Of a stretch of 40,141 nucleotides of DNA, positions 5,808-13,211 are shown one piece after another; position 1 is the stretch's first letter, and each line of letters begins with the position of its first letter. Both the position numbers and the translations under genes were made by a program. The notes under the pieces were generated by a model. It worked only from the letters and a program-made list of their open reading frames with translations. It was not told where the DNA came from and did no database searches. The DNA is from DAORIO01 sp964384645 (GTDB lineage Bacteria; Patescibacteriota; Minisyncoccia; Phycocordibacterales; UBA9973). The stretch spans positions 1 to 40,141 of the forward strand of contig CAYLKL010000008.1 in the NCBI GenBank assembly GCA_964384645.1. The letters are read 5' to 3'.

Positions 5808-7496
5808 ATGAAAAGAAGATATGGTCAAAATATAGATCCCGATGAAATTTTTTTGGATGTTCGTAATTCTCCAGATTTCAACGAGCAACAATTTGAAGGT
5901 CATATAGAAAAAGCGATTTCTGTAAAAACAATTAAGTTTTTTTCTTATTTTTGTGTTGCTGTTTTTGCTTTGCTAGTTTGGAAAACAGCAAGTTTGCAAA
6001 TTGTTCAAGGAGAAGAGTTGTATTCAAAAAGTCTAGAAAATAAGTTGGATAGAACACCCGTGATAGCCGAGCGAGGTGTTATTTATGATCGAAACGGTAT
6101 CGAACTTGCTTGGAATTCTGAATATCAAGAAGATAAAGACATTTTGAAAAGAAGCTATACAAAAAATCCAGGATTGTCTCATGTCTTGGGTTATGTAAAT
6201 TATCCTAAAAAAGATGAAAGCGGAATATTTTGGCGAACAGAATATATCGGACGATCTGGCGCAGAACTTACTTATAATGATATTTTGTCTGGTAAAAATG
6301 GCGTAAAGTATTTCGAGACTAATGCAAAGGGCGAAATTGTTTCTTCTGGTGGTGTTACTCTGTCTGTACCAGGGTCTAATATTTATTTGTCTGTTGATCA
6401 AAAAGTTTCGAGTGCAATTTATCAAGCAATAGAGGAAGTTTCTTTGGATATTGGTTATCGTGGTGGTGCGGGAGTAATAATGGATGTTAAAACTGGAGAA
6501 ATAATAGCTCTGACGAATTATCCAGAATATAGTTCGGAAGTTTTATCAACTGGTACAGATAAAGAAACTATCGAAGGCTATTCAAAAAATATCGGAAAAC
6601 CGTATATGAATAAAGTTGTTTTGGGGCGATATACTCCAGGATCTATCGTGAAGCCTTTTGTTGCGCTTGCTGCACTGGCTGAAGGCGTAATTGATCCATT
6701 AAAATCTATTTACAGTTCTGGTTCTATTTCAATCCCAAATCCGTATTATCCAGAACTTAAATCTACTTTTTATGACTGGAAAGCTCATGGTTATGTAGAC
6801 ATGCGAGAAGCTATTGCTGTGTCTTCAGACGTATATTTTTATGAAATTAGTGGAGGCTTTGAAGATCAAAAGGGAATTGGAATTGCAAACATAGATAAGT
6901 ATTCAAAACTCTTTGCAATAGGTGAGCCGACAGGAATAAATGTTCCAGAAGAAGCAGATGGTGTAATTCCAACACCAGAATGGAAGAGTAAAGTTTTTAA
7001 AGGAGATGTTTGGAGAGTTGGAGACACTTACAATACATCTATTGGTCAATATGGTTATCAAGTTACTCCAATACAAATGGTTAGAGCTGTATCTGCTTTG
7101 GCAAATAAAGGAGATTTGATAGTTCCAACACTTGTAAAAGATGAAGTTGGAGAAAAAACTAAAATAGAAAATTTCTCAGAAGAAATGTATAAAATTGTTC
7201 ACGAAGGAATGAGAATGACAGTAACAGAAGGTACTGCGCAAATTTTGAATACGGGTGCTGTAAATATTGCCGCAAAGACTGGAACAGCTCAGGTTGGTAT
7301 TTCAAAATCAAGAATCAACTCTTGGTCCGTTGGTTTTTTCCCGTACGAAAAACCTCAATATGCATTCGCCATACTTTTGGAAAGTGGTCCTGCTGAAAAT
7401 GGAGTAAGTGCCTCGTTTGCATTTCGAAAGGCAATAGACAAATTGAATTTAGAATATCCTGAATTTTTCGAGAGCATCCTTGCTAAAAGCCTTTAA
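5808..7496 (+). CDS. mrdA: Penicillin-binding protein 2 (class B transpeptidase, elongation)
   Basis: A 562-residue class B PBP, the D,D-transpeptidase that cross-links peptidoglycan during cell elongation. It has a cytoplasmic N-terminus, one membrane helix at about residues 43-60, and a dimerisation domain starting at the ERGVIYDRNG block. The catalytic motifs are all intact: SxxK at S279-K282 (GSIVKPF), SSD at 339-341 and KTG at K490 (AAKTGTAQ). It is somewhat shorter than typical PBP2 (about 630). It follows the small membrane protein by 3 nt and precedes greA by 18 nt. The substrate is lipid II-derived glycan in the periplasm-equivalent space. Confidence 0.92.
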   Translation: MKRRYGQNIDPDEIFLDVRNSPDFNEQQFEGHIEKAISVKTIKFFSYFCVAVFALLVWKTASLQIVQGEELYSKSLENKLDRTPVIAERGVIYDRNGIELAWNSEYQEDKDILKRSYTKNPGLSHVLGYVNYPKKDESGIFWRTEYIGRSGAELTYNDILSGKNGVKYFETNAKGEIVSSGGVTLSVPGSNIYLSVDQKVSSAIYQAIEEVSLDIGYRGGAGVIMDVKTGEIIALTNYPEYSSEVLSTGTDKETIEGYSKNIGKPYMNKVVLGRYTPGSIVKPFVALAALAEGVIDPLKSIYSSGSISIPNPYYPELKSTFYDWKAHGYVDMREAIAVSSDVYFYEISGGFEDQKGIGIANIDKYSKLFAIGEPTGINVPEEADGVIPTPEWKSKVFKGDVWRVGDTYNTSIGQYGYQVTPIQMVRAVSALANKGDLIVPTLVKDEVGEKTKIENFSEEMYKIVHEGMRMTVTEGTAQILNTGAVNIAAKTGTAQVGISKSRINSWSVGFFPYEKPQYAFAILLESGPAENGVSASFAFRKAIDKLNLEYPEFFESILAKSL

Positions 7497-7497
7497 A

Positions 7498-7506
7498 TAA
7501 TATAAA
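7498..7506 (+). promoter_or_regulatory. Possible internal promoter of greA
   Basis: Overlapping TAATAT (7498-7503) and TATAAA (7501-7506) lie right after the mrdA stop and 8 nt before the greA ATG. No good -35 is seen, so support is weak. The spacing matches the leaderless pattern elsewhere in the window. Confidence 0.35.
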
Positions 7507-7514
7507 CTCACTCG

Positions 7515-7970
7515 ATGGCAGAATATTTATCAAAGGAGAAAAAAGAGGAATTACAAAAGGAACTCCTTGAATCGAAATCTACTAAAAGAAAGACGATATT
7601 AGACGCACTTGAATATGCAAAAAGTCTTGGTGACTTGTCTGAAAATGCTGAATACCACCAAGCACGTGAAGATCAAGGTAAATTGGAAGAAAGAATCCAG
7701 TACCTAGAAACATTATTAGAAGAATCTGTTGTTATTGAAAAAAAGGATTCTGACATTGTTGAGATCGGGTCATTTGTAAAAGTAAAAAAATCAGACGGCG
7801 AAGAAAAAGAGTTTACAATTGTAGGACAAGAAGAAGCTGATTTTCCAGCTGGAAAAATATCTCACATGTCTCCAATCGGAGAAGCTTTGATGGGAAAGAA
7901 AAAAGGCGACGAAATAACAGTGCACACACCAAAAGGTGATACTAAATATAAAATAACTAAGATAAACTAA
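7515..7970 (+). CDS. greA: Transcription elongation factor GreA
   Basis: A 151-residue GreA, close to the usual 158. The N-terminal coiled coil (residues 3-75) carries the conserved acidic tip in LGDLSENAEYHQARE, which reaches the RNA polymerase secondary channel and stimulates cleavage of backtracked RNA. The C-terminal FKBP-like domain carries GSFVKVKKSDGE and ends with ISHMSPIGEALMGKKKGDEI. All key residues appear intact. It lies 18 nt after mrdA and before a strong bidirectional terminator. Confidence 0.95.
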   Translation: MAEYLSKEKKEELQKELLESKSTKRKTILDALEYAKSLGDLSENAEYHQAREDQGKLEERIQYLETLLEESVVIEKKDSDIVEIGSFVKVKKSDGEEKEFTIVGQEEADFPAGKISHMSPIGEALMGKKKGDEITVHTPKGDTKYKITKIN

Positions 7971-8041
7971 TCAGGTAGTAGAAATTGTCGATACGCATTC
8001 GCGCCAAAGTTCGCCAATTTACACAACCCGACTAATAAATA

Positions 8042-8073
8042 AAAAAAGCCCCGTCCACTGGCGGGGCTTTTTT
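8042..8073. terminator. Bidirectional terminator
   Basis: Perfect 12-bp stem, 8042-8053 with 8062-8073, loop TCCACTGG, flanked by A and T runs. It ends greA on plus and the small gene at 8089 on minus. Confidence 0.9.
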
Positions 8074-8088
8074 GCTTTTTAAGAAGTT

Positions 8089-8292
8089 TCAGTCTAAAAG
8101 CATTGGAGGTAGATTCTCCGGGTCAAAATCAGTTTTGAATTTTTCCTTTTGTTTTTCCCACTGCTCCAGTTGCTCATTAGATATGTTTTCTGTGTTAGGT
8201 AGGCTTCCCGGGTTTACGCAGTTAATTTTTTTTGAAAATGGCGCAACATGTGGCGTGAGTGGCTCCGGTCCTGTAATTGGTGTGTCTGTCAT
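8089..8292 (-). CDS. Small hydrophilic orphan protein
   Basis: A 67-residue, Pro-, Lys- and Glu-rich protein with a flexible N-terminal half (several Pro, single Cys) and a predicted helix with EQLEQWEKQKEKFK. No family recognised. Chosen over the opposite-strand frame at 8072-8308 because this one has a textbook TTGACC/TATAAA promoter, an A-rich leader like other orphan genes here, and ends just before a bidirectional terminator. The plus frame starts inside that terminator. It is transcribed divergently from mraZ. Confidence 0.6.
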   Translation of the reverse strand: MTDTPITGPEPLTPHVAPFSKKINCVNPGSLPNTENISNEQLEQWEKQKEKFKTDFDPENLPPMLLD

Positions 8293-8318
8293 AGCTATTT
8301 TATTTTAAGGTTTATTAA

Positions 8319-8347
8319 TTTATATAACAAAAAACATTTGCGGTCAA
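8319..8347 (-). promoter_or_regulatory. Promoter of the 67-residue orphan gene
   Basis: TTGACC (complement of 8342-8347), exactly 17 nt, TATAAA (complement of 8319-8324). The predicted transcript begins near the TAAACC of a roughly 20-nt A-rich leader with no Shine-Dalgarno sequence. Confidence 0.75.
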
Positions 8348-8380
8348 ACCAATAAAACTATCCACAGTTTTTATGTTACA

Positions 8381-8430
8381 TAGTGGTATGAAGTGGTGTA
8401 AAATATATAGCAAGTGGGATAAAGTGGGTT
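8381..8430 (+). promoter_or_regulatory. Putative MraZ operator: paired GTGG repeats upstream of mraZ
   Basis: AAGTGG-type words with GTGG at 8383, 8393, 8414 and 8424, forming two pairs of direct repeats with 10-bp period around an AT-rich TAAAATATATA core (8399-8409) that may be the -10. MraZ is known to bind tandem TGGG/AAGTGG-type repeats before its own gene, so autoregulation is likely. Confidence 0.7.
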
Positions 8431-8465
8431 AAGGTTTTTTGAGGAGAAATTAGAGAAAAATTCAT

Positions 8466-8900
8466 ATGTTAATTGGAGAATATATTCATACACTAGACGA
8501 CAAAAACCGACTTTCATTGCCGGCGAAATTTCGCAAGGAATTGGGCAAAGAAGTTGTTGTTGCTCCGGGACTTGAAAATTGTCTATTTCTTTTTAGTAAA
8601 AAAGAATGGCAAAAAATATCTTCAAAGTTAGCAGAAAATTCAATGCTTCAGCGAGACATTCGAGGTTTCAACCGATTTTTCTTCGGTCAAGCTTCGGAAG
8701 TTCCAGTTGATGCAATTGGAAGAATTTTGTTACCTGATTTCTTAAAAGTAAAAGCGGGACTTCAAGGCAAGGTTGTTGTAATTGGTGTTGAGAATAGAGT
8801 TGAATTTTGGAATGAAAAAGCTTGGGCCGATTATAAGAAAATTGTCGAAAAATCAGCAGATACGCTTGCTGAAAAATTGGGCGAATTGGGAGTCCTCTAA
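8466..8900 (+). CDS. mraZ: Transcriptional regulator MraZ
   Basis: A 144-residue MraZ made of two SpoVT/AbrB-like half-barrels, each with the signature DxxxR: DDKNRLSLP (about 12-20) and VDAIGRILLP (about 80-89). MraZ forms rings that bind repeated GTGG-type boxes upstream of its own operon and represses division and cell-wall genes. Four such boxes lie at 8383-8427. The length is normal and both motifs are intact. It leads mraZ-rsmH-ftsL-like-ftsI, with 3 nt to rsmH. Confidence 0.95.
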   Translation: MLIGEYIHTLDDKNRLSLPAKFRKELGKEVVVAPGLENCLFLFSKKEWQKISSKLAENSMLQRDIRGFNRFFFGQASEVPVDAIGRILLPDFLKVKAGLQGKVVVIGVENRVEFWNEKAWADYKKIVEKSADTLAEKLGELGVL

Positions 8901-8903
8901 TAT

Positions 8904-9782
8904 ATGCACGTACCAGTACTTTTAAATGAAACAATAGATGGCTTAAATATTCATACAGGTGATGTTGTTTTTGACGGCACTGTTGGAGACGGAGGGCACA
9001 GTGAGGCAATCTGCAAAAGATATGGCAGAAATGTTCACTTGATAATGTCTGACCGAGATATGAATTCTTTGGATACAGCAAAAGAAAGACTGGAAAGTCT
9101 TGAGTGTAAAAAAATGTTTTATCACGGTAGTTTTGATGAAATAAAAACAATTTTAGACAAAGCAGGTATCAAAAAAATTCAAAGAGCTATGCTTGATCTT
9201 GGTTACAGCTCCACACAGCTTGAGTTTTCTGGAAGAGGATTTTCTTTTGGAAAACAAGAGCCACTCCTTATGAACTTGGACAATCCGTATAATGGCGGAC
9301 TTACAGCAAAAGAAATAGTAAACAGCTGGAGAGAAGAAGAAATATACGAACTCTTGAAAGTTTATGGTGAAGAAAGATTCTCGGGTCGTATTGCAAAAAA
9401 GATTGTCGAATCAAGACGCAAGAAAACAATAGACACGACAGGAGACTTGGTGGAAATTATCGAAAGCGCAATTCCTTTTCGAAAAAAGATAAATCCAGCA
9501 ACAAAGACATTTCAAGCTCTACGAATTGCAGTAAATGATGAACTAAAAAAAGTAGAGAAAGCCATCGACGTTATATTTGAAAGTTTAAGCTCTGGTGGAA
9601 GACTCGCAATAATATCCTTTCACAGCTTGGAAGATAGAATAATTAAAAATAAATTTAAAGATTTACAAAAAGAAGGTGTTGGGATAGTTATAACAAAAAA
9701 ACCGGTCGCCCCAACAAGAGAAGAAATTAAAAATAATTCAAGATCGCGAAGTGCGAAATTAAGAATAATAGAACATGCATAA
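8904..9782 (+). CDS. rsmH: 16S rRNA (cytosine(1402)-N(4))-methyltransferase RsmH
   Basis: A 292-residue SAM-dependent methyltransferase that N4-methylates C1402 in the 16S rRNA decoding centre. Family marks in order: PVLLNETIDGL at the N-terminus, the SAM-binding DGTVGDGGHSEAI, SDRDMNSLD, LDLGYSSTQLE, GRGFSF, PATKTFQALRIAVNDEL, and SFHSLEDRIIKNKFK near the C-terminus. All look intact. It lies directly after mraZ, the standard place in the dcw cluster, and overlaps the next gene by 8 nt. Confidence 0.95.
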   Translation: MHVPVLLNETIDGLNIHTGDVVFDGTVGDGGHSEAICKRYGRNVHLIMSDRDMNSLDTAKERLESLECKKMFYHGSFDEIKTILDKAGIKKIQRAMLDLGYSSTQLEFSGRGFSFGKQEPLLMNLDNPYNGGLTAKEIVNSWREEEIYELLKVYGEERFSGRIAKKIVESRRKKTIDTTGDLVEIIESAIPFRKKINPATKTFQALRIAVNDELKKVEKAIDVIFESLSSGGRLAIISFHSLEDRIIKNKFKDLQKEGVGIVITKKPVAPTREEIKNNSRSRSAKLRIIEHA

Positions 9783-10113
9783 AAATAATAAAAACATAAT
9801 AATATCTGGATACGCAATAAATCGAAATAGTTTGTATCGAACTTTTTGGACTATAAATATAGTTTTTGTTCTTGGTTATATAAGTCTTAGTTATCTAACT
9901 GTAAGTAATATAATTGAAAGAAAGCAAATTGCTGTAAATATTGAAAATGTGCGAGCAGATATCGGAACACTTGAATCAGAATATTTTGCAAAAATGTCTG
10001 CTTTGAGCGAGGGGGATAATGTAACTTTTGGTTATAGCGAGCCAGAAGAGGTGAGTTTTGCCAAAATAAAATCTAGTAGTACTGTTTCTTTGGTAAACGA
10101 AAATGGCTTATAA
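9775..10113 (+). CDS. ftsL: FtsL-like bitopic division protein
   Basis: A 112-residue protein with a short basic cytoplasmic part, one membrane helix (about residues 27-45) and a heptad-like segment after it (RKQIAVNIENVRADIGTLESEY), followed by a polar tail. Sequence identity to FtsL is low, as usual for this family. Identification rests on topology, size and position between rsmH and a class B PBP, the normal ftsL location. FtsL would join the FtsQLB complex that activates septal wall synthesis. It overlaps rsmH by 8 nt and ftsI by 11 nt, so translation is coupled. Confidence 0.7.
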   Translation: MHKNNKNIIISGYAINRNSLYRTFWTINIVFVLGYISLSYLTVSNIIERKQIAVNIENVRADIGTLESEYFAKMSALSEGDNVTFGYSEPEEVSFAKIKSSSTVSLVNENGL

Positions 10114-11812
10114 ATCTGTAACTAGAATTCAAGTATTGTCACTAGGGGTTGTTCTTGTTGGACTGGTTATTATTGTTCGTATGGCACAGCTTCAGATTGT
10201 TAAATCTGAAGAGTACAAAATGAGAGCTGAAAGGCAGTATATTCAGCCTAAGGATGGTTTGTTTGAAAGGGGAAATATTTATTTTAATTCAAAAGATGGC
10301 GAAAAGTTTTTGGTCGCAGGAATGGAATCTGGTTTTAAGGTTGTTGTGAATCAAAAAAAGATAGAAAGTGCAGAAGGTGCTTTTGAAAAAATTGGTAGTT
10401 TTTTGAATTTAGATAAAAGTGTATTTCTTGAAAAAGTAACAGGTGATGATCCATATGTTGTTTTGGAAGATAAAATTTCTAAAGAAACATCAGACAAAAT
10501 ATTAAATGCTAAGGTTTTAGGAATTAGTCTTGAGAGATACAAGTGGCGAACATATCCAGCAAAAAATATTTCATCTCAAGTTGTTGGTTTTGTTGGTTTT
10601 GATGGCGACGATGTTGTTGGAAGATATGGCATAGAAAAAGGTTTCAATGAGATTTTGTCTCGTGAATCAAAAGATGTTCATATAAACTTTTTCGCTGAGA
10701 TTTTTATAAATATTAAAAAATACGTTTTAGAAAATGGCGAAGAAGAAGGAAATATCAATCTAACCATCGAGCCAAAAGTCGCTCAAGCTTTTGAAAGTAT
10801 TTTAAAAAGAACTCAAGAAAAATGGAATTCTGAGATGGTGGGCGGAATAATAATGAATCCAAAAACTGGTGAAATTCTTGCGATGGGTAATATGCCAAAT
10901 TTTGACCCAAATAATTATGCAGATGTTCCAGATATTAGTGTTTTTAGAAATCAAAGTATCGGTGGTGTTTTTGAGCTTGGTTCTGTTGTAAAGCCTTTGG
11001 TTATGGCGTCTGCTATCGATGTCGGAGCTGTCGCGTCTGATACGTACTATGATGACTTGGGAAAAGTAGAAGTTGGAGACAAAACAATTCACAACTTTGA
11101 TAAAAGAGGGCGAGGACGTGTAAATATGCAAGATGTTTTGGTTAATTCCTTGAACACAGGAATGGTTTATGCAGTTCAGCATATGAAAAAAGATGACTTT
11201 AAAAGTTATATGGAAAGTTTTGAATTGAATAAGCCAACAGGTATCGATCTTCCAAATGAAGAAAAAGGAAATTTAAACAACCTAAATAGTAAACGAGATG
11301 TTGAATACGCAACGGCGTCTTTTGGTCAGGGAATTTCTATGACACCGATCGAGCTTGTACGTGGATTTTCTGTCTTTGCAAATGATGGAAAAATGGTGAC
11401 CCCGAGAGTTGTAAAAAATATCGAATACATTGATCCACTTCAAAAAGATATTGAAAACGAAGTTAAATATTCTGAGCAGATTATAAAACCTGAGACAGCG
11501 GAAACCATAACTCGAATGTTAACTCAAGTTGTAGATACTGGAATTAATGCAGGTAAGCACAAAATGGAGCATTATCGTATTGCAGCCAAAACTGGTACTG
11601 CTCAAATTCCAAATCCAATGGGCGGATATTATGAAGATAGATATTTGCACTCACTCATAGGATATTATCCAGCGTATGATCCGCAGTTTATTGTTTTGAT
11701 GTATAACTATTATCCAAAAGGAGCGAGTTATGCTTCTGTTTCTCTTGCTGATCCATTTTTCGAAATGGCAAAGTATCTATTGAATTATTACAACGTAACT
11801 CCCGATAGATAG
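10103..11812 (+). CDS. ftsI: Class B penicillin-binding protein, FtsI/PBP3-like
   Basis: A 569-residue septal D,D-transpeptidase. N-terminal membrane helix at about residues 8-27, then the dimerisation domain (QYIQPKDGLFERGNIY), then the transpeptidase domain. Catalytic motifs: SxxK at S294-K297 (LGSVVKPL), SxN at S349-N351 (NSLNTG) and KTG at K496 (AAKTGTAQ). There are no C-terminal PASTA domains. Its place after an FtsL-like gene marks it as the division paralogue of the PBP2 at 5808. The cluster stops here: no mur, mraY or ftsW genes follow in this window. It ends 1 nt from the convergent rlmH with no terminator between. Confidence 0.92.
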   Translation: MAYKSVTRIQVLSLGVVLVGLVIIVRMAQLQIVKSEEYKMRAERQYIQPKDGLFERGNIYFNSKDGEKFLVAGMESGFKVVVNQKKIESAEGAFEKIGSFLNLDKSVFLEKVTGDDPYVVLEDKISKETSDKILNAKVLGISLERYKWRTYPAKNISSQVVGFVGFDGDDVVGRYGIEKGFNEILSRESKDVHINFFAEIFINIKKYVLENGEEEGNINLTIEPKVAQAFESILKRTQEKWNSEMVGGIIMNPKTGEILAMGNMPNFDPNNYADVPDISVFRNQSIGGVFELGSVVKPLVMASAIDVGAVASDTYYDDLGKVEVGDKTIHNFDKRGRGRVNMQDVLVNSLNTGMVYAVQHMKKDDFKSYMESFELNKPTGIDLPNEEKGNLNNLNSKRDVEYATASFGQGISMTPIELVRGFSVFANDGKMVTPRVVKNIEYIDPLQKDIENEVKYSEQIIKPETAETITRMLTQVVDTGINAGKHKMEHYRIAAKTGTAQIPNPMGGYYEDRYLHSLIGYYPAYDPQFIVLMYNYYPKGASYASVSLADPFFEMAKYLLNYYNVTPDR

Positions 11813-11813
11813 T

Positions 11814-12275
11814 TTATTCGTGGTGGTACTTACCTCCAGAAAGATAGTTTGTGGCTCTGTAGCATTGCTCAGCGAGCATTAAGCGTGCTAGTTCGTGGGG
11901 AAGTGTCATAGAACTTATTCGCATAATGAGAGATGCTTTGTCTAAGATAACTTTATCAAGGCCGTAAGCTCCGCCAATCACAAACACAATTCTTTTCGGA
12001 CCTTGGCTAAGCTGACCTGCTATTATTTTCGCAAAGTCTGTGGTTGTAAAATCTTTCCCGTGTTCATCGAGAACGATAATATGGTCTCCAAGTTTTATTT
12101 TTGATATCAATTTTTCAGCTTCTTTTATTTTACTTTGTTCCGGTGTGTCTTTTCCTGACGGTTCAACTATTTCAAGAGACATAGAAAAAGGCGCCGTAAT
12201 GCGTTTTTTGTATTCAGCTATTTGTTCGTCATAAACTGATTTTTTCTTGCCAACGGCGAGGATATGGAGGTTCAT
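11814..12275 (-). CDS. rlmH: 23S rRNA pseudouridine(1915) N3-methyltransferase RlmH
   Basis: A 153-residue SPOUT methyltransferase that methylates pseudouridine 1915 in helix 69 of 23S rRNA using SAM. Recognised by the N-terminal MNLHILAVGK, LDEHGKDFTTTDFA, the SAM-site VFVIGGAYGLD, the knot segment SSMTLPHELARLMLAEQ, and the family-typical C-terminus beginning YRATNYLSGGKYH. Normal length (about 155). It is a single gene with an extended -10 six nt before its ATG, and it runs tail-to-tail into ftsI. Confidence 0.95.
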   Translation of the reverse strand: MNLHILAVGKKKSVYDEQIAEYKKRITAPFSMSLEIVEPSGKDTPEQSKIKEAEKLISKIKLGDHIIVLDEHGKDFTTTDFAKIIAGQLSQGPKRIVFVIGGAYGLDKVILDKASLIMRISSMTLPHELARLMLAEQCYRATNYLSGGKYHHE

Positions 12276-12281
12276 GGGGAT

Positions 12282-12290
12282 AGTTTAGCA
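12282..12290 (-). promoter_or_regulatory. Extended -10 just upstream of rlmH
   Basis: On the minus strand TGCTAAACT (-10 hexamer = complement of 12282-12287) lies 6 nt before the rlmH ATG, predicting a leaderless transcript. No strong -35 is visible. Confidence 0.5.
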
Positions 12291-12325
12291 GAAAAAGGTA
12301 TAGAGTATAAGATTTTAGAAAGTAC

Positions 12326-12354
12326 TTTACAAGGTACGATTTATATTATATAAT
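12326..12354 (+). promoter_or_regulatory. Promoter of orphan gene at 12390
   Basis: TTTACA at 12326-12331, exactly 17 nt, TATAAT at 12349-12354. The leader to the ATG is about 29 nt, contains TAAAC at 12364-12368 and is A-rich without a Shine-Dalgarno sequence. Confidence 0.75.
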
Positions 12355-12389
12355 ATAAGAAAATAAACTGTAAATTAAAATATAATTAT

Positions 12390-12755
12390 ATGAAACGAGA
12401 GATAGTTATTTTAAACACCAAAGAACAAGCAACAGTTTCAGGGATCACAGCAAAAGACCCTAAGGATTTTATTCGTATTTCAGAAACCACTCTTCTGGCA
12501 CCAATTGAAGAAAATATTAAAAGGAAAATCGGTATTGGTTACATCTATGAAAAGCACAGCGATGGTACATATCATTATGCATGCATTATGGATTTCACTC
12601 CGTCAGAACAAGAGACGCCGTTTGAAACCATAAAAAGACCGATGAATATAAAAATTTTAAATGCATTTACATTTGGTGCTAACAAGGATGAGGAATATAG
12701 AATTAAGGGTGGTTCCGATGGATACAGTCCCAGTGTTCTGTACGCTGCGGAGTAG
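12390..12755 (+). CDS. Orphan soluble protein of unknown function
   Basis: A 121-residue, hydrophilic protein with mixed alpha/beta character and no membrane segment. Notable parts are VSGITAKDPKDFIRIS, a YIYEKHSDGTYHYAC strand pair with two His, and a C-terminal GGSDGYSPSVLYAAE. I do not recognise a family. It is monocistronic, with a consensus promoter and a near-perfect terminator, like the other orphan genes of this window. Confidence 0.6.
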   Translation: MKREIVILNTKEQATVSGITAKDPKDFIRISETTLLAPIEENIKRKIGIGYIYEKHSDGTYHYACIMDFTPSEQETPFETIKRPMNIKILNAFTFGANKDEEYRIKGGSDGYSPSVLYAAE

Positions 12756-12770
12756 GCAAGCTAACCTTTT

Positions 12771-12803
12771 AAGCTCAGGATAAATATTATCCTGAGCTTT
12801 TTT
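12771..12803 (+). terminator. Rho-independent terminator
   Basis: Perfect 13-bp stem, 12771-12783 with 12787-12799, loop ATA, then a T-run to 12803. Confidence 0.9.
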
Positions 12804-12807
12804 GTTT

Positions 12808-12933
12808 ACTACAGAGACCGCTTCGTATCTTAACCTTACAGGTTGGGTGCAGGTTTCCGAGTGATTGGTGAACTTACAGAGAATCGGTCACAAATAATTT
12901 TAATATTTTACAGGGAATCTCTCCTTACAGGAG
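12808..12933. repeat. Structured spacer with repeated TTACAG words and two mini-hairpins
   Basis: TTACA occurs at 12836, 12884, 12908 and 12925, each followed by G. Two copies form the loop of 4-bp hairpins (AACC-GGTT at 12832-12844, CTCC-GGAG at 12921-12933). Two others share 11 of 12 bases (12884-12895 and 12908-12919). A related TACAGAGACC lies near 12810. No reading frame is convincing. It lies immediately downstream of tRNA-Glu on the minus strand, so it may be part of the tRNA precursor. Confidence 0.4.
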
Positions 12934-12953
12934 CAGTACACCTTTTCAATAAG

Positions 12954-13025
12954 TAGCTCTACGGGGAATCGAACCCCGCTTCCATCCTTGAGAAGGATGT
13001 GTCCTAACCGATAGACGATAGAGCC
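12954..13025 (-). tRNA. tRNA-Glu (anticodon CTC)
   Basis: A 72-nt cloverleaf on the minus strand. Acceptor GGCTCTA pairs with TAGAGCT (one G-U at the end). The D-arm has the Glu-type GTCTATCGGTTAGGAC. The anticodon stem CATCC/GGATG encloses TTCTCAA, giving anticodon CTC at 12992-12990. The T-arm is CGGGG-TTCGATT-CCCCG, with discriminator A at 12954. The CCA end is not encoded (CTT follows), so it must be added after transcription. Confidence 0.95.
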
Positions 13026-13149
13026 ATAATATAAATATGTTAATTATAAATTTACAATAATCAGTCCTTAATAACAAGGACATCGTCGTTGATATTTTGA
13101 GAAGGCTTCCCTTATTGTCTCGTGAACATCGACAATTCCTTCGTGCTTC
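13026..13149. other. Spacer between tRNA-Glu and the tRNA relic
   Basis: No convincing reading frame. It contains two modest hairpins on the minus strand: GTCCTT-GTTATT-AAGGAC, and ATTGTC paired with GACAAT. The intervening DNA is more GC-rich than the surrounding spacer. A minus frame spanning 12946-13242 runs through the tRNA and is rejected as a gene. Confidence 0.4.
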
Positions 13150-13211
13150 AGGACCAGATAAAAAGTAAAGCAGTTTACTTTTTATTCCAATAACCGTTAG
13201 ACGATAGGGCC
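13150..13211 (-). pseudogene. 5' fragment of a second tRNA-Glu, broken by an unrelated hairpin
   Basis: On the minus strand from 13211, the first 21 nt match the intact tRNA-Glu at 19 positions (acceptor, positions 8-9 and the D-arm up to GGTTA). The match then stops: the D-stem partner is missing and a 12-bp hairpin (ATAAAAAGTAAA, loop CTGC) follows. No anticodon or T-arm is found downstream. The 10 nt before the fragment (13220-13211) repeat the 10 nt at the 3' end of the intact tRNA (12956-12947), as expected for the decayed remains of a tandem tRNA-Glu array. Confidence 0.5.

Noticed and set aside
8072..8308. 78-codon plus-strand frame opposite the 67-residue gene
   Set aside because: It begins inside the bidirectional terminator and has no promoter, whereas the minus frame has a near-consensus promoter.
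8354..8371. DnaA-box-like CTATCCACA and a small AAAACT/AGTTTT hairpin upstream of mraZ
   Set aside because: One mismatch to TTATCCACA and only a single copy; no cluster, no dnaA/dnaN, so no origin can be argued.
13026..13211. SRP RNA, RNase P or tmRNA in the structured spacer
   Set aside because: The diagnostic conserved words of those RNAs are not present.
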